Shown here in pieces: positions 26,284 through 34,364 of a stretch of 55,935 nt of DNA. Within the stretch, counting starts at the first letter, position 1. Each line of letters starts with the position of its first letter. Below the pieces are notes generated by a model that had not been told where the DNA came from, made no database searches, and saw nothing but the letters and a program-made list of their open reading frames with translations. Position numbers and translations under genes: made by a program. Source of the stretch: an uncultured Propionibacteriaceae bacterium (GTDB taxonomy: Bacteria; Actinomycetota; Actinomycetes; Propionibacteriales; Propionibacteriaceae); assembly GCA_936924635.1 (NCBI GenBank), contig CAKZHP010000119.1:1-55935 (forward strand), in the 5' to 3' direction.

Positions 26284-26901
26284 TCAGATCAGGCCAGCGG
26301 TCTGCGTGCGCGCCCGCTGCAGGCGCTGGGCGACGTCGTTCCAGTTCACGACGTTCCACCACGCCTTCACGTAGTCACCCTTCACGTTCTTGTACTGCAG
26401 GTAGTACGCGTGCTCCCACATGTCGAGCTGGAGCACCGGCACCTGACCGGCGGGCAGGTTGCCCTGCTGGTCGAACAGCTGGTTGATGTTGAGGCGCTGA
26501 CCCAGCGTGTCCCACACCAGCATCGACCAGCCGGAGCCCTGGACGCCGTTGGCGACCTCGTTGAACTGCTTCTGGAAGCCCTCGAAGGAGCCGAAGAACT
26601 CCGAGATGGCTGCGTCCACCTCACCCTCGGGCTGGCCGCCGCCGTCCGGCGACATGTTCTTCCAGAACACGGAGTGGTTGACGTGGCCGCCCAGGTGGAA
26701 GGCCAGGTCCTTCTCCAGCTTGTTGATGGCGGCGAAGTCGCCCTTCTCGCGCGCCTCGGCCATCTTGTCGAGGGCGGTGTTGGCGCCGGTGACGTACGCC
26801 TGGTGGTGCTTGCTGTGGTGCAGCTCCATGATCTCCGGAGCGATGTGGGGCGCGAGTGCGCCGTAGTCGTAGTCGAGATCGGGCAGGGTGTACACGGCCA
26901 C
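26284..26901 (-). CDS. sodA: Superoxide dismutase, Fe/Mn family
   Basis: Converts superoxide to hydrogen peroxide and oxygen. The 205-residue protein has metal ligands H28 (ELHHSKHH), H76 (GGHVNHSVFW), D160 and H164 (DMWEHAYYLQY). The metal (Mn or Fe) cannot be settled from sequence. There is no signal peptide. The start is GTG 26901 with GAGAGGA upstream on the minus strand. Confidence 0.96.
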   Translation of the reverse strand: MAVYTLPDLDYDYGALAPHIAPEIMELHHSKHHQAYVTGANTALDKMAEAREKGDFAAINKLEKDLAFHLGGHVNHSVFWKNMSPDGGGQPEGEVDAAISEFFGSFEGFQKQFNEVANGVQGSGWSMLVWDTLGQRLNINQLFDQQGNLPAGQVPVLQLDMWEHAYYLQYKNVKGDYVKAWWNVVNWNDVAQRLQRARTQTAGLI

Positions 26902-27029
26902 GGGTGGTCCTCTCGTCGTACGGTCGGGGTCGGATCGAGCACCCCGTTGTCGGCGTCAACCTCCGGTGGTGGGGGCCTATTCCGCCGCGTCTCGCCCCAC
27001 GGGCGTACGACACCGGAGGCCGCGTCCGT

Positions 27030-27035
27030 CACAAT
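27030..27035 (+). promoter_or_regulatory. -10-like CACAAT before ABC transporter
   Basis: CACAAT ends 7 nt before the in-frame GTG 27043. It overlaps ATG 27034, so one of the two is misleading. Confidence 0.35.
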
Positions 27036-27804
27036 GGCCGGTGTGTCGGCGCTCGTGATCGCGAACCTCTCCAAGTCTTTCGAGGAGAAGCGCGCTGTCG
27101 ACGACCTCTCGCTGACCGTGCCGGAGGGGTCGATGTTCGGCCTGGTCGGGCCGAACGGGGCAGGAAAGACGACCACGCTGTCGATGGTCACGGGGCTGCT
27201 GCGTCCCGACGCCGGCACCGTCTCGGTGCTCGGCCACGACGTGTGGAGCGACCCCGTCCGCGCCAAGGCCCTGACCGGTGTGCTGCCCGACGGCCTGCGG
27301 CTGTTCGACCGTCTGTCGGGGCGGGAGGTGATCCGATACACCGGCCTGCTGCGACGGCTGGACCGGCGGGTGGCCGAGGAGCGCGCCGAGGAGCTGTTGG
27401 AAGCCGTCGGCCTCACCGGCGAGGCGAACACCCTGGTCTGCGACTACTCGGCCGGCATGACGAAGAAGATCGGCCTGGCGTGCGCGCTGGTGCACGCCCC
27501 CCGGCTGGTGATCCTGGACGAGCCGTTCGAGGCGGTCGACCCCGTCTCCGGCGAGGCGATCCGCCACATCCTGCGCGACTTCGTCGCCAGCGGGGGCACG
27601 GTGCTGCTGTCGAGCCACGTCATGGAGCTGGTAGAGACGCTGTGCGACAGGCTCGCCGTCGTCGCCGGCGGTCGCGTGCGTGCGGCGGGCACGATCGACG
27701 AGGTACGGCAGGGCGACTCGTTGCAGGACCGGTTCCTGTCTCTGGTGGGGGCGCCGCAGCCGGAGGGGGAGACGCTCGCGTGGTTGCACTCGTCGCGGCT
27801 CTGA
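27034..27804 (+). CDS. ABC transporter ATP-binding protein (ABC-2 exporter type)
   Basis: A 256-residue ATPase with Walker A GPNGAGKTTT, signature-like DYSAGMTKKIGLA, Walker B LVILDEPFEAVDP and H-loop SSHVME. It energises export through the overlapping permease. Start: ATG 27034 (MAGVSALVI); GTG 27043 is a good alternative because it lies 7 nt after CACAAT, the spacing seen for leaderless genes here. Its 3' end overlaps the permease start by 25 bp. The substrate is unknown. Confidence 0.88.
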   Translation: MAGVSALVIANLSKSFEEKRAVDDLSLTVPEGSMFGLVGPNGAGKTTTLSMVTGLLRPDAGTVSVLGHDVWSDPVRAKALTGVLPDGLRLFDRLSGREVIRYTGLLRRLDRRVAEERAEELLEAVGLTGEANTLVCDYSAGMTKKIGLACALVHAPRLVILDEPFEAVDPVSGEAIRHILRDFVASGGTVLLSSHVMELVETLCDRLAVVAGGRVRAAGTIDEVRQGDSLQDRFLSLVGAPQPEGETLAWLHSSRL

Positions 27805-29387
27805 AGCTCCGGCTGCTGACCCGCGACCTCACCCGTACGCGCCGGCGCGGCCTCGTCCTGGGCATCACGTACGCCCTCGGGCTCGCGGCCGCCGTCCTGG
27901 TCGCGGTGATCCTGGCCGCCCTCCGCCCGGCACCCACGGGCGTCGTCGGGCCGGTGGTGGTCCTCGTGGGAGCCGTGATCCTCCTGACGTGGGTGATGCT
28001 CCCGCTGCTGGTGACCGGTGTCGACGACTCCCTGTCGCCGTCGAGGTTCGCCCTGCTGCCGGTCAGGGCGGCGCGGCTGCTCCCAGGCCTCCTGGCGGCC
28101 GGCCTGCTGGGCATCGGCCCGCTCTGCACCGCGGTGCTCTCCCTGGGGCTGGTGCTGGCCTGGGGTCGGCGGCCGCTGGCGGCCATGGCCGCGGTTGTGG
28201 CCGGCGTGCTGGCCCTGCTGACGGGGTGCGTGCTGCCGAAGGTGGTGGCGGCGGCGTTCTCGCAGGCGCTGGGCTCGCGCCGCTACCGCGACCTGGCGGG
28301 GGTCGTCCTCGCGCTGGCCGGGGTCGCCCTCACGCTGCTGCTGCAGGGGGTGACGGCCCGCCTCAGCGCGGCCGTGGGCACCGAGGGAGGCGCCGCGGTC
28401 CTGGGTGCGCTGGAGAGCATCATGCGGGTGCTGGCCTGGACACCGCTGGGATGGGCATGGGCGATCCCCTGGGACATCGCCGAGGGGCGTACGGCCGCAG
28501 CCCTGACCCATCTGCTGCTCAGCCTGGCGCTGCTGGCCGGGCTGCTGGTGCTCTGGCAGCGGTTCCTGGCCCGCGCCCTGACGTCACCCCTGGAGTCCTC
28601 CGGTGGCGGCGGCGAGGTGCGGTCGCCGGCGTGGATCGACCGGTTCTTCGGGTCGTCACCGGTGGGTGCGGTCGCGGCCAGGTTGCTGCGGTACTACCGG
28701 CGCGACCCCCGCCGCCTGCTCGCGTACGTCACCATGGCCGCGCTGCCGCTGGTCATCGGCGCGACGGCGATGATCTCCACGCTGGCTGGCACCTCCTCGG
28801 CCAGCCTCCTGTACGTCGCCCCGCTCGCGGGCCTGGTGCTCGGGCCGACGGTGGCGTTCGACCTCTCGTACGACGGGACCGCGCTCTGGCTGCATCTCGC
28901 CACCGGGCTGCGCGGCTGGATGGACCGGCTCGGGCGAGCGCTCACCTTCCTGCTGCTGATGACTCCGCTGCTCGCGGTGGTGGTCGTGGTGGTGGTGCTC
29001 ACCCTCGGCGTCGTCCACCTGGTGCCGCTCGCCGCCGCCTCGCTGACCACGATGCTGTGCTCGCTGGGGGTCGGCAGCCTGGTCGGCGCCGTGGTGCAGG
29101 TGGAGGTGCCGCCGCCGGGGGCGAACCCGTTCGGCAAGGGCGCCGGCGGGGGGCTCGCCTCGGTGCTGGCCGCCGCGGTCACGGTGACCGTGAGCGCGCT
29201 CCTCTCCGCCCCCGCCGTGGTGGTGGCGGTCCTGGCCTACACCGAGCCCTGGGCGTACGCGGTCGCGGTGCCCGTCGCTCTCGTGACGGGCGGTCTGGTG
29301 CTCGCGGGCGGGGTGGTGGCGGGCGGTTCGCGCCTGGACCGGCAGTGGCCCGAGGTGCTGCGCGCGGTCACGTACCAGCGCGCCTGA
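27780..29387 (+). CDS. ABC transporter permease, large multi-pass membrane protein
   Basis: A 535-residue membrane protein with roughly 12 hydrophobic segments, in two halves separated by a charged loop (SPLESSGGGGEVRSP, RYYRRDPRRLLAY). The start is GTG 27780 (VVALVAALKLRLL), with GGAGGGGGAG upstream inside the ATPase gene. The overlap indicates a two-gene operon encoding an exporter. The much longer open frame upstream is a GC-rich shadow. Substrate unknown; no immunity, antibiotic or lantibiotic gene is adjacent. Confidence 0.8.
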   Translation: MVALVAALKLRLLTRDLTRTRRRGLVLGITYALGLAAAVLVAVILAALRPAPTGVVGPVVVLVGAVILLTWVMLPLLVTGVDDSLSPSRFALLPVRAARLLPGLLAAGLLGIGPLCTAVLSLGLVLAWGRRPLAAMAAVVAGVLALLTGCVLPKVVAAAFSQALGSRRYRDLAGVVLALAGVALTLLLQGVTARLSAAVGTEGGAAVLGALESIMRVLAWTPLGWAWAIPWDIAEGRTAAALTHLLLSLALLAGLLVLWQRFLARALTSPLESSGGGGEVRSPAWIDRFFGSSPVGAVAARLLRYYRRDPRRLLAYVTMAALPLVIGATAMISTLAGTSSASLLYVAPLAGLVLGPTVAFDLSYDGTALWLHLATGLRGWMDRLGRALTFLLLMTPLLAVVVVVVVLTLGVVHLVPLAAASLTTMLCSLGVGSLVGAVVQVEVPPPGANPFGKGAGGGLASVLAAAVTVTVSALLSAPAVVVAVLAYTEPWAYAVAVPVALVTGGLVLAGGVVAGGSRLDRQWPEVLRAVTYQRA

Positions 29388-29410
29388 CAGCCCACCAGCC
29401 AGCGCAACGG

Positions 29411-29448
29411 CGACGGGCGCCGGCTCCCGGGGGAGCCGACGCCCGTCG
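29411..29448. terminator. Bidirectional terminator between ABC permease and CsbD-like gene
   Basis: Arms 29411-29428 and 29431-29448 pair over 17 positions with one C-A mismatch. It separates convergent genes. Confidence 0.8.
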
Positions 29449-29465
29449 GAGTCGTTCGCGTTCGC

Positions 29466-29732
29466 TCAGAACGTACGGTCGAGCTTGTCCTTGGCGCGGT
29501 CGGCCGCGTTGGCGATGTCGTCGCCGACCTGGTCGGCCTTGTTCTCGACGGCGTCCTTGGCCTCCTCGGCCTTGGCGTGCACCTCGTGCTCGGCCTTGGC
29601 GGCGCGAGCCTCGGACTGCTGCTGCTCGCCCTCGCGCTCGAGCTCGGGGTTGTTCAGCGCGTCGCCGATGCCCTCCTTGGCCTTGCCCAGAGCCTCGTTC
29701 GTGCTGTTCTTGATCTTGTCACCGAGTCCCAT
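29466..29732 (-). CDS. CsbD-like stress protein
   Basis: An 88-residue highly charged helical protein (MGLGDKIKNSTNEALGKAKE, then alternating Glu/Lys/Ala). The N-terminal pattern is that of CsbD-like proteins, which in other bacteria belong to general stress regulons; molecular function unknown. ATG 29732 is chosen because GAAGGAG lies 6-8 nt upstream; an in-frame GTG at 29747 lies inside that RBS region. Confidence 0.75.
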   Translation of the reverse strand: MGLGDKIKNSTNEALGKAKEGIGDALNNPELEREGEQQQSEARAAKAEHEVHAKAEEAKDAVENKADQVGDDIANAADRAKDKLDRTF

Positions 29733-29843
29733 GACGTGCTCCTTCACTTTCTGAGGGCCGAACGTGTACGCCCCGCCTGTGGTGGGTGAAACCTACTTCA
29801 GGGTGGGGCTATTCCGCAGCCCTCGAACGGATCCTCTGGTGGC

Positions 29844-30284
29844 TCAGTGGATGGTGTCGTCGGAGCCCCGCCCGGCGTCGCCGGCGATGTCCTCGGTGTG
29901 GTGCAGCGCGCGCTCGTACACGTCGCTGACTGCCCCTGCGTCGTCGCCCGTGGTGCCGGTGAAGGAGTTCTCGACGCTCTCGTCGCCGGCCAGCACGGTG
30001 TCGCGGTTGACGGTGTCGCTGTCGGTGCCCCACGTGTCGCCGGGGGTGCCGGACACGTCGTCGCCCACGGTGGTGTCGTCCTGGACCGGGTCGGTGCCGG
30101 TCGTGCTGCTCCAGGTGTCGGTCACCGGCGCAGAGGTGTCGACAGCGGCGTCGTCGTGCTCGTCGCGCTGGTCGTCGTCACCGTCGATGAGGTCTTCCAC
30201 CTTGTCCTTGGCGTCGGCGAAGGCGTCCTTCGCGTCATCGAGCAGCTCGCTGGCCTTGGCCTTGAAGTCGTCGGCGAAACCCAT
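29844..30284 (-). CDS. Acidic low-complexity protein with CsbD-like N-terminal helix
   Basis: A 146-residue protein. The first 35 residues form a charged helix (MGFADDFKAKASELLDDAKD). The rest is very rich in Asp, Thr, Ser and Gly, with no fold I recognise, and is probably disordered. AGGAG sits 5 nt before ATG 30284. It is co-directional with and about 110 bp from the CsbD-like gene, so both may be stress-linked. It is not a ribosomal or DNA-binding protein as far as I can see. Confidence 0.6.
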   Translation of the reverse strand: MGFADDFKAKASELLDDAKDAFADAKDKVEDLIDGDDDQRDEHDDAAVDTSAPVTDTWSSTTGTDPVQDDTTVGDDVSGTPGDTWGTDSDTVNRDTVLAGDESVENSFTGTTGDDAGAVSDVYERALHHTEDIAGDAGRGSDDTIH

Positions 30285-30377
30285 GGTGTCTCCTAGTGCT
30301 GGTTCCTGAGACCGCCGAGGCCGGCGGGTCAGCACCTGGATAGCACGCCGTCGGGGCGGGCGGGGCGGATTCGCGCG

Positions 30378-30974
30378 CTACACCGTGCGCGTGACGGCCA
30401 GCACGCGGAACCCCTTGGCGCTGGCCAGCCGGCTGCAGCCCCAGCCGTTCTGCTCGATCCAGACCGCGAGCGAGTCAGCGCCCAGGTTGCGGGCGACCAC
30501 GAGGTACGCCACCCCGGCCGGCGTCAGCCGCGGCAGCCACTGCTCCAGCAGCGCGTGCAGGGCGGCCTTGCCGATGCGGATCGGCGGGTTGGACCAGATC
30601 TGGTCGAAGGCCAGCTCGGCCGGCACGTCGTCGGGGTGGACCACGGTGACACGGTCGGCGATGCTCGTCCGAGCGGCGTTCGACGCCGTGAGCGCCAGGG
30701 CCCGCTCGTTCACGTCCACGGCCGTGATCCGCGCCTCTGGGGACGCCAGGCCGAGTGCGACGGTGATCGGCCCGATGCCGCAGCCGAGGTCGAGCACGCG
30801 TACGGCTCCGGTGGGCGGCTCGACCGTGCGCAGCAGCACGGCCGTGCCGGCGTCGAGACCGTCGCCGGAGAAGACACCCCGGGCAGACTCCAGCTCCACG
30901 TCGTGGCCGAGCAGGCGCATCGGCACGGTGAACCGCTTCTCCGTGCCGGAAGGGGTCTGGAAGTAGTGGCTCAC
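30378..30974 (-). CDS. Class I SAM methyltransferase, RsmC/RlmG-like
   Basis: A 198-residue methyltransferase with motif I VLDLGCGIGP and the catalytic-type WSNPPIRIG motif (NPPI) typical of enzymes that methylate exocyclic amino groups of guanine in rRNA. It is shorter than RsmC because it lacks the N-terminal duplicate domain. Its start overlaps the truA stop as ATGA (30971-30974), placing it third in a trmB-truA-methyltransferase RNA-modification operon. Confidence 0.85.
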   Translation of the reverse strand: MSHYFQTPSGTEKRFTVPMRLLGHDVELESARGVFSGDGLDAGTAVLLRTVEPPTGAVRVLDLGCGIGPITVALGLASPEARITAVDVNERALALTASNAARTSIADRVTVVHPDDVPAELAFDQIWSNPPIRIGKAALHALLEQWLPRLTPAGVAYLVVARNLGADSLAVWIEQNGWGCSRLASAKGFRVLAVTRTV

Positions 30975-31804
30975 AACGCCTCCCTGACCGCTCGTGCCTG
31001 CGTCGCCCGCTCAGACAGCAGGTCGTCGGGCGGGTAGCCGACCTCCTCCAGCGTCAGGCCGCAGGCGGGCATCACCTGTACGTCCCCCGCTCTCGCCCCG
31101 GCCTCCAGCAGCCCCGCGCACCACTCCACCGTGCGGCGGCCCGTGGCCACGGCCGTGAGCGCGCCCATCAGCGAGCGCACCATCGAGTGGCAGAACGCGT
31201 CGGCGCGTACGGTCACCTCGATCGTGCCGTCGGCCAGCCGCATGGGGTGCACCCGCTGCAGGTCGCGCACGGTCGTGGCGCCCTCCCGCGGCTTGCACAG
31301 CGCGGCGAAGTCGTGCAGCCCCAGCAGCGGCTGGGCCGCGGCGGCGAGGGAGTCCACGTCCACCGGCCCCGGCACCAGTGCGACGTGGTTGCGGCGCAGC
31401 GGGTCGGCGGCGGCGGGGGAGTCCCAGAGGCGGTAGACGTAGCGGCGCCACACAGCGGAGAACCGGGCGTCGAACCCGTCGGGTGCGCGACGTACGGCCC
31501 GGACGGCCACGTCGCGGGGGAGCGCGCGGGCCAGGCGACGCAGCAGCAGCGTCCCGGTGTCCTCCTCACCGTGCTGGCCGCCGCTCATGGTCTCGGGCAG
31601 GTCGAGGTGGGCCACCTGCCCGCGAGCGTGCACGCCCGAGTCCGTGCGCCCCGCGCAGGTCAGCGCGACGGGCGTCTCCAGGCGCAGCACGCGCGCGATC
31701 CAGATCTCCAGCTCGCCCTGCACCGTACGCAGCCCGCGCTGGGTCGCCCAGCCGCTGAAGCCGGTGCCGTCGTAGGCGATGTCCAGGCGCCAGCGCACCG
31801 TCAT
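30971..31804 (-). CDS. truA: tRNA pseudouridine(38-40) synthase
   Basis: Converts uridine to pseudouridine at tRNA positions 38-40. The 277-residue protein carries the catalytic Asp in CAGRTDSGVHARGQVAH (D55) and RLDIAYDGTGFSGWA at the start. It overlaps trmB by ATGA at 31801-31804. truA normally lies directly after rplQ on the same strand; here it is 6 kb away and inverted. Confidence 0.94.
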   Translation of the reverse strand: MTVRWRLDIAYDGTGFSGWATQRGLRTVQGELEIWIARVLRLETPVALTCAGRTDSGVHARGQVAHLDLPETMSGGQHGEEDTGTLLLRRLARALPRDVAVRAVRRAPDGFDARFSAVWRRYVYRLWDSPAAADPLRRNHVALVPGPVDVDSLAAAAQPLLGLHDFAALCKPREGATTVRDLQRVHPMRLADGTIEVTVRADAFCHSMVRSLMGALTAVATGRRTVEWCAGLLEAGARAGDVQVMPACGLTLEEVGYPPDDLLSERATQARAVREAL

Positions 31805-32529
31805 GCCGGCCGCCGGTAGGTGAGGTCATGCACCGCGCGCCCGGCGTCGAGCCCGCGTTGCTCGTACTTCGTCATCGGTCGCTCCGCGAACCGCGGCGCC
31901 CAGCCCTCGTGGTCGTTCTCCAGAGCCGACGCGTCCAGCACCTCGCGCATGGCCAGCGCGTAGTCCTCCCAGTCGGTCGCCAGGCGCAGCACGCCGCCGG
32001 GCAGCAACCGGTCGGCGACCAGCTGCGCGAACGCCGGCGACACCAGACGCCGCTTGTGGTGACGCGCCTTGTGCCAGGGGTCGGGGAAGAAGATGCGCAC
32101 CTCGGTCAACGACGCCGGCGCCACCAGGTGGGTGAGGCCGGCGACGCCGTCGGCCATCACCACGCGGGCGTTCGTCACGTCGTGCCCACCCAGCCGGCCC
32201 AGCGCCGAGGCCAGCGAGGGCTCGAACACCTCGAAGCCGACCACGTCGCGGCCAGGGTCGGCCTGGGCGGCCGCCAGCAGCGAGTCACCGTTGCCCGGCC
32301 CGATGTCTACCACCAGGGGTGCCTCCCGGCCGAAGATCGCTGCCCAGTCGAGCGGCGGTTGTGCGGCCACGGAGGTGGAGAGACGGTCGCGGGCGACGTC
32401 GACGAGGTAGCGGGGGGCGTACGTCTCCCAGGCCCTCTGCTGCGACGGGTTCATACGCGCGCTGCGCCGGACGTAGCTGACGACCTCCCGGCGCACGCGC
32501 GGCCCGTGGTCGCGCTCGCTCGTGGTCAC
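31801..32529 (-). CDS. trmB: tRNA (guanine-N7-)-methyltransferase
   Basis: Forms m7G46 in tRNA. The 242-residue protein has the SAM motif VVDIGPGNGDS and the diagnostic FFPDPWHKARHHKRRL. The start is GTG 32529, which lies 6 nt after TAGGCT with no RBS, so it is probably leaderless and is the promoter-proximal gene of the operon with truA. It is divergent from marC. Confidence 0.94.
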   Translation of the reverse strand: MTTSERDHGPRVRREVVSYVRRSARMNPSQQRAWETYAPRYLVDVARDRLSTSVAAQPPLDWAAIFGREAPLVVDIGPGNGDSLLAAAQADPGRDVVGFEVFEPSLASALGRLGGHDVTNARVVMADGVAGLTHLVAPASLTEVRIFFPDPWHKARHHKRRLVSPAFAQLVADRLLPGGVLRLATDWEDYALAMREVLDASALENDHEGWAPRFAERPMTKYEQRGLDAGRAVHDLTYRRPA

Positions 32530-32535
32530 CGGCGC

Positions 32536-32541
32536 AGCCTA
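32536..32541 (-). promoter_or_regulatory. -10 TAGGCT, leaderless trmB operon
   Basis: TAGGCT on the minus strand, 6 nt before GTG 32529. Confidence 0.6.
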
Positions 32542-32574
32542 CCGGCGGCTCCCCGGTGGCCCGTGCCCGCGGGA

Positions 32575-32580
32575 TAGGGT
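32575..32580 (+). promoter_or_regulatory. -10 TAGGGT for marC
   Basis: TAGGGT lies 19 nt before ATG 32600. Unlike its neighbours, marC has a strong RBS (GGAAGGGAGGG), giving a short leader. Confidence 0.5.
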
Positions 32581-32599
32581 GCGCCAGGAAGGGAGGGCG

Positions 32600-33217
32600 A
32601 TGAACGGGCTCGGGTATCTCTACACCTCGACACTGCTCACGCTCTGGGTGATCCTCGACCCGCCCGGCCTGCTGCCGATTTTCTTGGCGCTGACGCGGCG
32701 GATGTCGCCGTCGCAGCGCAACTCGGCGGCCGCGAAGGCCGCGGTGGTGGCCCTGGGCGTGATCGGCATCTTCGGGTTCTTCGGCAAGGCGATCTTCGAC
32801 TACCTCCACATCTCGGTGCAGGCGCTGCAGGTCTCCGGCGGGCTGCTCCTGCTGGTGGCCGCGTTCGAGCTGCTGACCGGCAAGTTCGACAAGGTCGAGG
32901 TGACCGAGGACGCGGACGCAGCGGTGAACGTCGCGATCGTGCCGCTCGGCACCCCGTTGCTCGCCGGACCGGGTGCGATCGTCGCCACCATGCTCGCGGT
33001 GCAGACCAGCCCCGGGGCGCAGGGGACCCTGGTCGTGGCCTGCGCCGTCGTCACCGCCATGGTGCTGGTGTTCGGCGTGCTCCGGTTCGCCGAGGTGGCG
33101 CGCCGGCTGCTCAAGGAGGCCGGGATCACGCTGCTCACGCGCATCGCCGGCCTGCTGCTGGCGGCGATCGCCATCCAGATGGTCGCCGACGGGATCCTGG
33201 GCTTCGTCAGGGGCTGA
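32600..33217 (+). CDS. MarC family integral membrane protein
   Basis: A 205-residue membrane protein with about six hydrophobic segments, including FFGKAIFDYLHISVQALQVS and VPLGTPLLAGPGAIVA, both characteristic of MarC (UPF0056). Family function is unresolved; it was once thought to be a drug exporter. ATG 32600 is preceded by GGAAGGGAGGG. The longer frame from 32522 runs through the trmB promoter and is rejected. Confidence 0.88.
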   Translation: MNGLGYLYTSTLLTLWVILDPPGLLPIFLALTRRMSPSQRNSAAAKAAVVALGVIGIFGFFGKAIFDYLHISVQALQVSGGLLLLVAAFELLTGKFDKVEVTEDADAAVNVAIVPLGTPLLAGPGAIVATMLAVQTSPGAQGTLVVACAVVTAMVLVFGVLRFAEVARRLLKEAGITLLTRIAGLLLAAIAIQMVADGILGFVRG

Positions 33218-33289
33218 GCCACCGGCGCCGGCGGCGCGCCCGTGGGGCAGGATGGGTGCCTCAACCCGCGAGCTCGTTGGAGGACCCTC

Positions 33290-34330
33290 GTGCCTGAAGT
33301 CACCGCGTACGCCGTCGAGTCGGCGACCGCCCCGTTCCGCAAGACCACCATCACGCGCCGGGAGCCGGGGCCGACCGAGGTGTACTTCGAGGTCCGCTAC
33401 GCCGGCATCTGCCACTCCGACATCCACACCGCGCGCGGCGAGTGGGGCGAGGTGAGCTACCCGCTGGTCCCCGGCCACGAGCTCGCCGGGGTCGTGACCC
33501 AGGTCGGCTCCGACGTCACCAAGGTCGCCGTCGGTGACCACGTCGGGGTGGGCTGCTTCGTCGACTCCTGCGGCTCGTGCGAGTTCTGCGAGCGCGGCGA
33601 CGAGCAGTTCTGCGCTGACGCGGTGTTCACCTACAACGACATCGGCCGCGACGGCGAGCCCACCGCGGGCGGCTACTCGCAGGGCATCACGGTGGAGCAG
33701 GACTACGTGCTGCGGATCCCCGAGTCCCTCCCGCTCGACGTCGCCGCCCCGCTGATGTGCGCGGGCATCACGCTCTACTCACCCCTGAAGCGGTACGGCG
33801 TCGGGCCCGGCACGCGCGTCGCCATCGTCGGCATGGGCGGCCTCGGCCACATGGGGGTGCAGATCGCGGCCGCCATGGGCGCCGAGGTGTCGGTGATCTC
33901 CCAGACGCGCAGCAAGGAGGCGGACGGGCGTGCGTTCGGTGCGACCGCCTACTACGCCACCAGCGAGGAAGGCACGTACGCGGAGCTGGCCGGCAGCTTC
34001 GACCTCATCGTGTCGACGGTGTCGGCCACGCAGGACTTCACCCCGTTGGTGAACTGCCTGGCCATCGGCGGGACGCTGGTCAACGTGGGCCTGCCCGAGC
34101 AGCCGGTCTCCCTCTCGATCAACGCCCTCGGCAAGCGCAAGTCGGTCGCGGGCAGCATGATCGGCGGCATCGCCGAGACGCAGGAGATGCTCGACTTCTG
34201 CGCCGAGCACGGCATCGCCGCGAAGGTGGAGGTCATCGGTGGTGAGGACATCACGGAGGCGTACGACCGGGTCGTGGGCTCCGACGTGCGCTACCGCTTC
34301 GTGATCGACACCGCTACCTTCGACGCCTGA
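33290..34330 (+). CDS. Zinc-dependent NAD(P)-dependent alcohol dehydrogenase (YahK-like)
   Basis: A 346-residue medium-chain dehydrogenase that interconverts alcohols and aldehydes. Catalytic zinc ligands are C41 (GICHSDIH), H63 and E64 (PGHELAG). The structural zinc cysteines are C94, C97, C100 and C108. The Rossmann motif is GMGGLGHMG. It most resembles the cinnamyl alcohol/YahK subgroup with broad aldehyde reductase activity. GGAGG lies 6 nt before GTG 33290. Confidence 0.9.
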   Translation: MPEVTAYAVESATAPFRKTTITRREPGPTEVYFEVRYAGICHSDIHTARGEWGEVSYPLVPGHELAGVVTQVGSDVTKVAVGDHVGVGCFVDSCGSCEFCERGDEQFCADAVFTYNDIGRDGEPTAGGYSQGITVEQDYVLRIPESLPLDVAAPLMCAGITLYSPLKRYGVGPGTRVAIVGMGGLGHMGVQIAAAMGAEVSVISQTRSKEADGRAFGATAYYATSEEGTYAELAGSFDLIVSTVSATQDFTPLVNCLAIGGTLVNVGLPEQPVSLSINALGKRKSVAGSMIGGIAETQEMLDFCAEHGIAAKVEVIGGEDITEAYDRVVGSDVRYRFVIDTATFDA

Positions 34331-34352
34331 CCCAGGCGTGGGCCCCAGCGCC

Positions 34353-34358
34353 TAGAGT
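34353..34358 (+). promoter_or_regulatory. -10 TAGAGT, leaderless lactonase gene
   Basis: TAGAGT ends 6 nt before ATG 34365. Confidence 0.6.
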
Positions 34359-34364
34359 GAGGGC

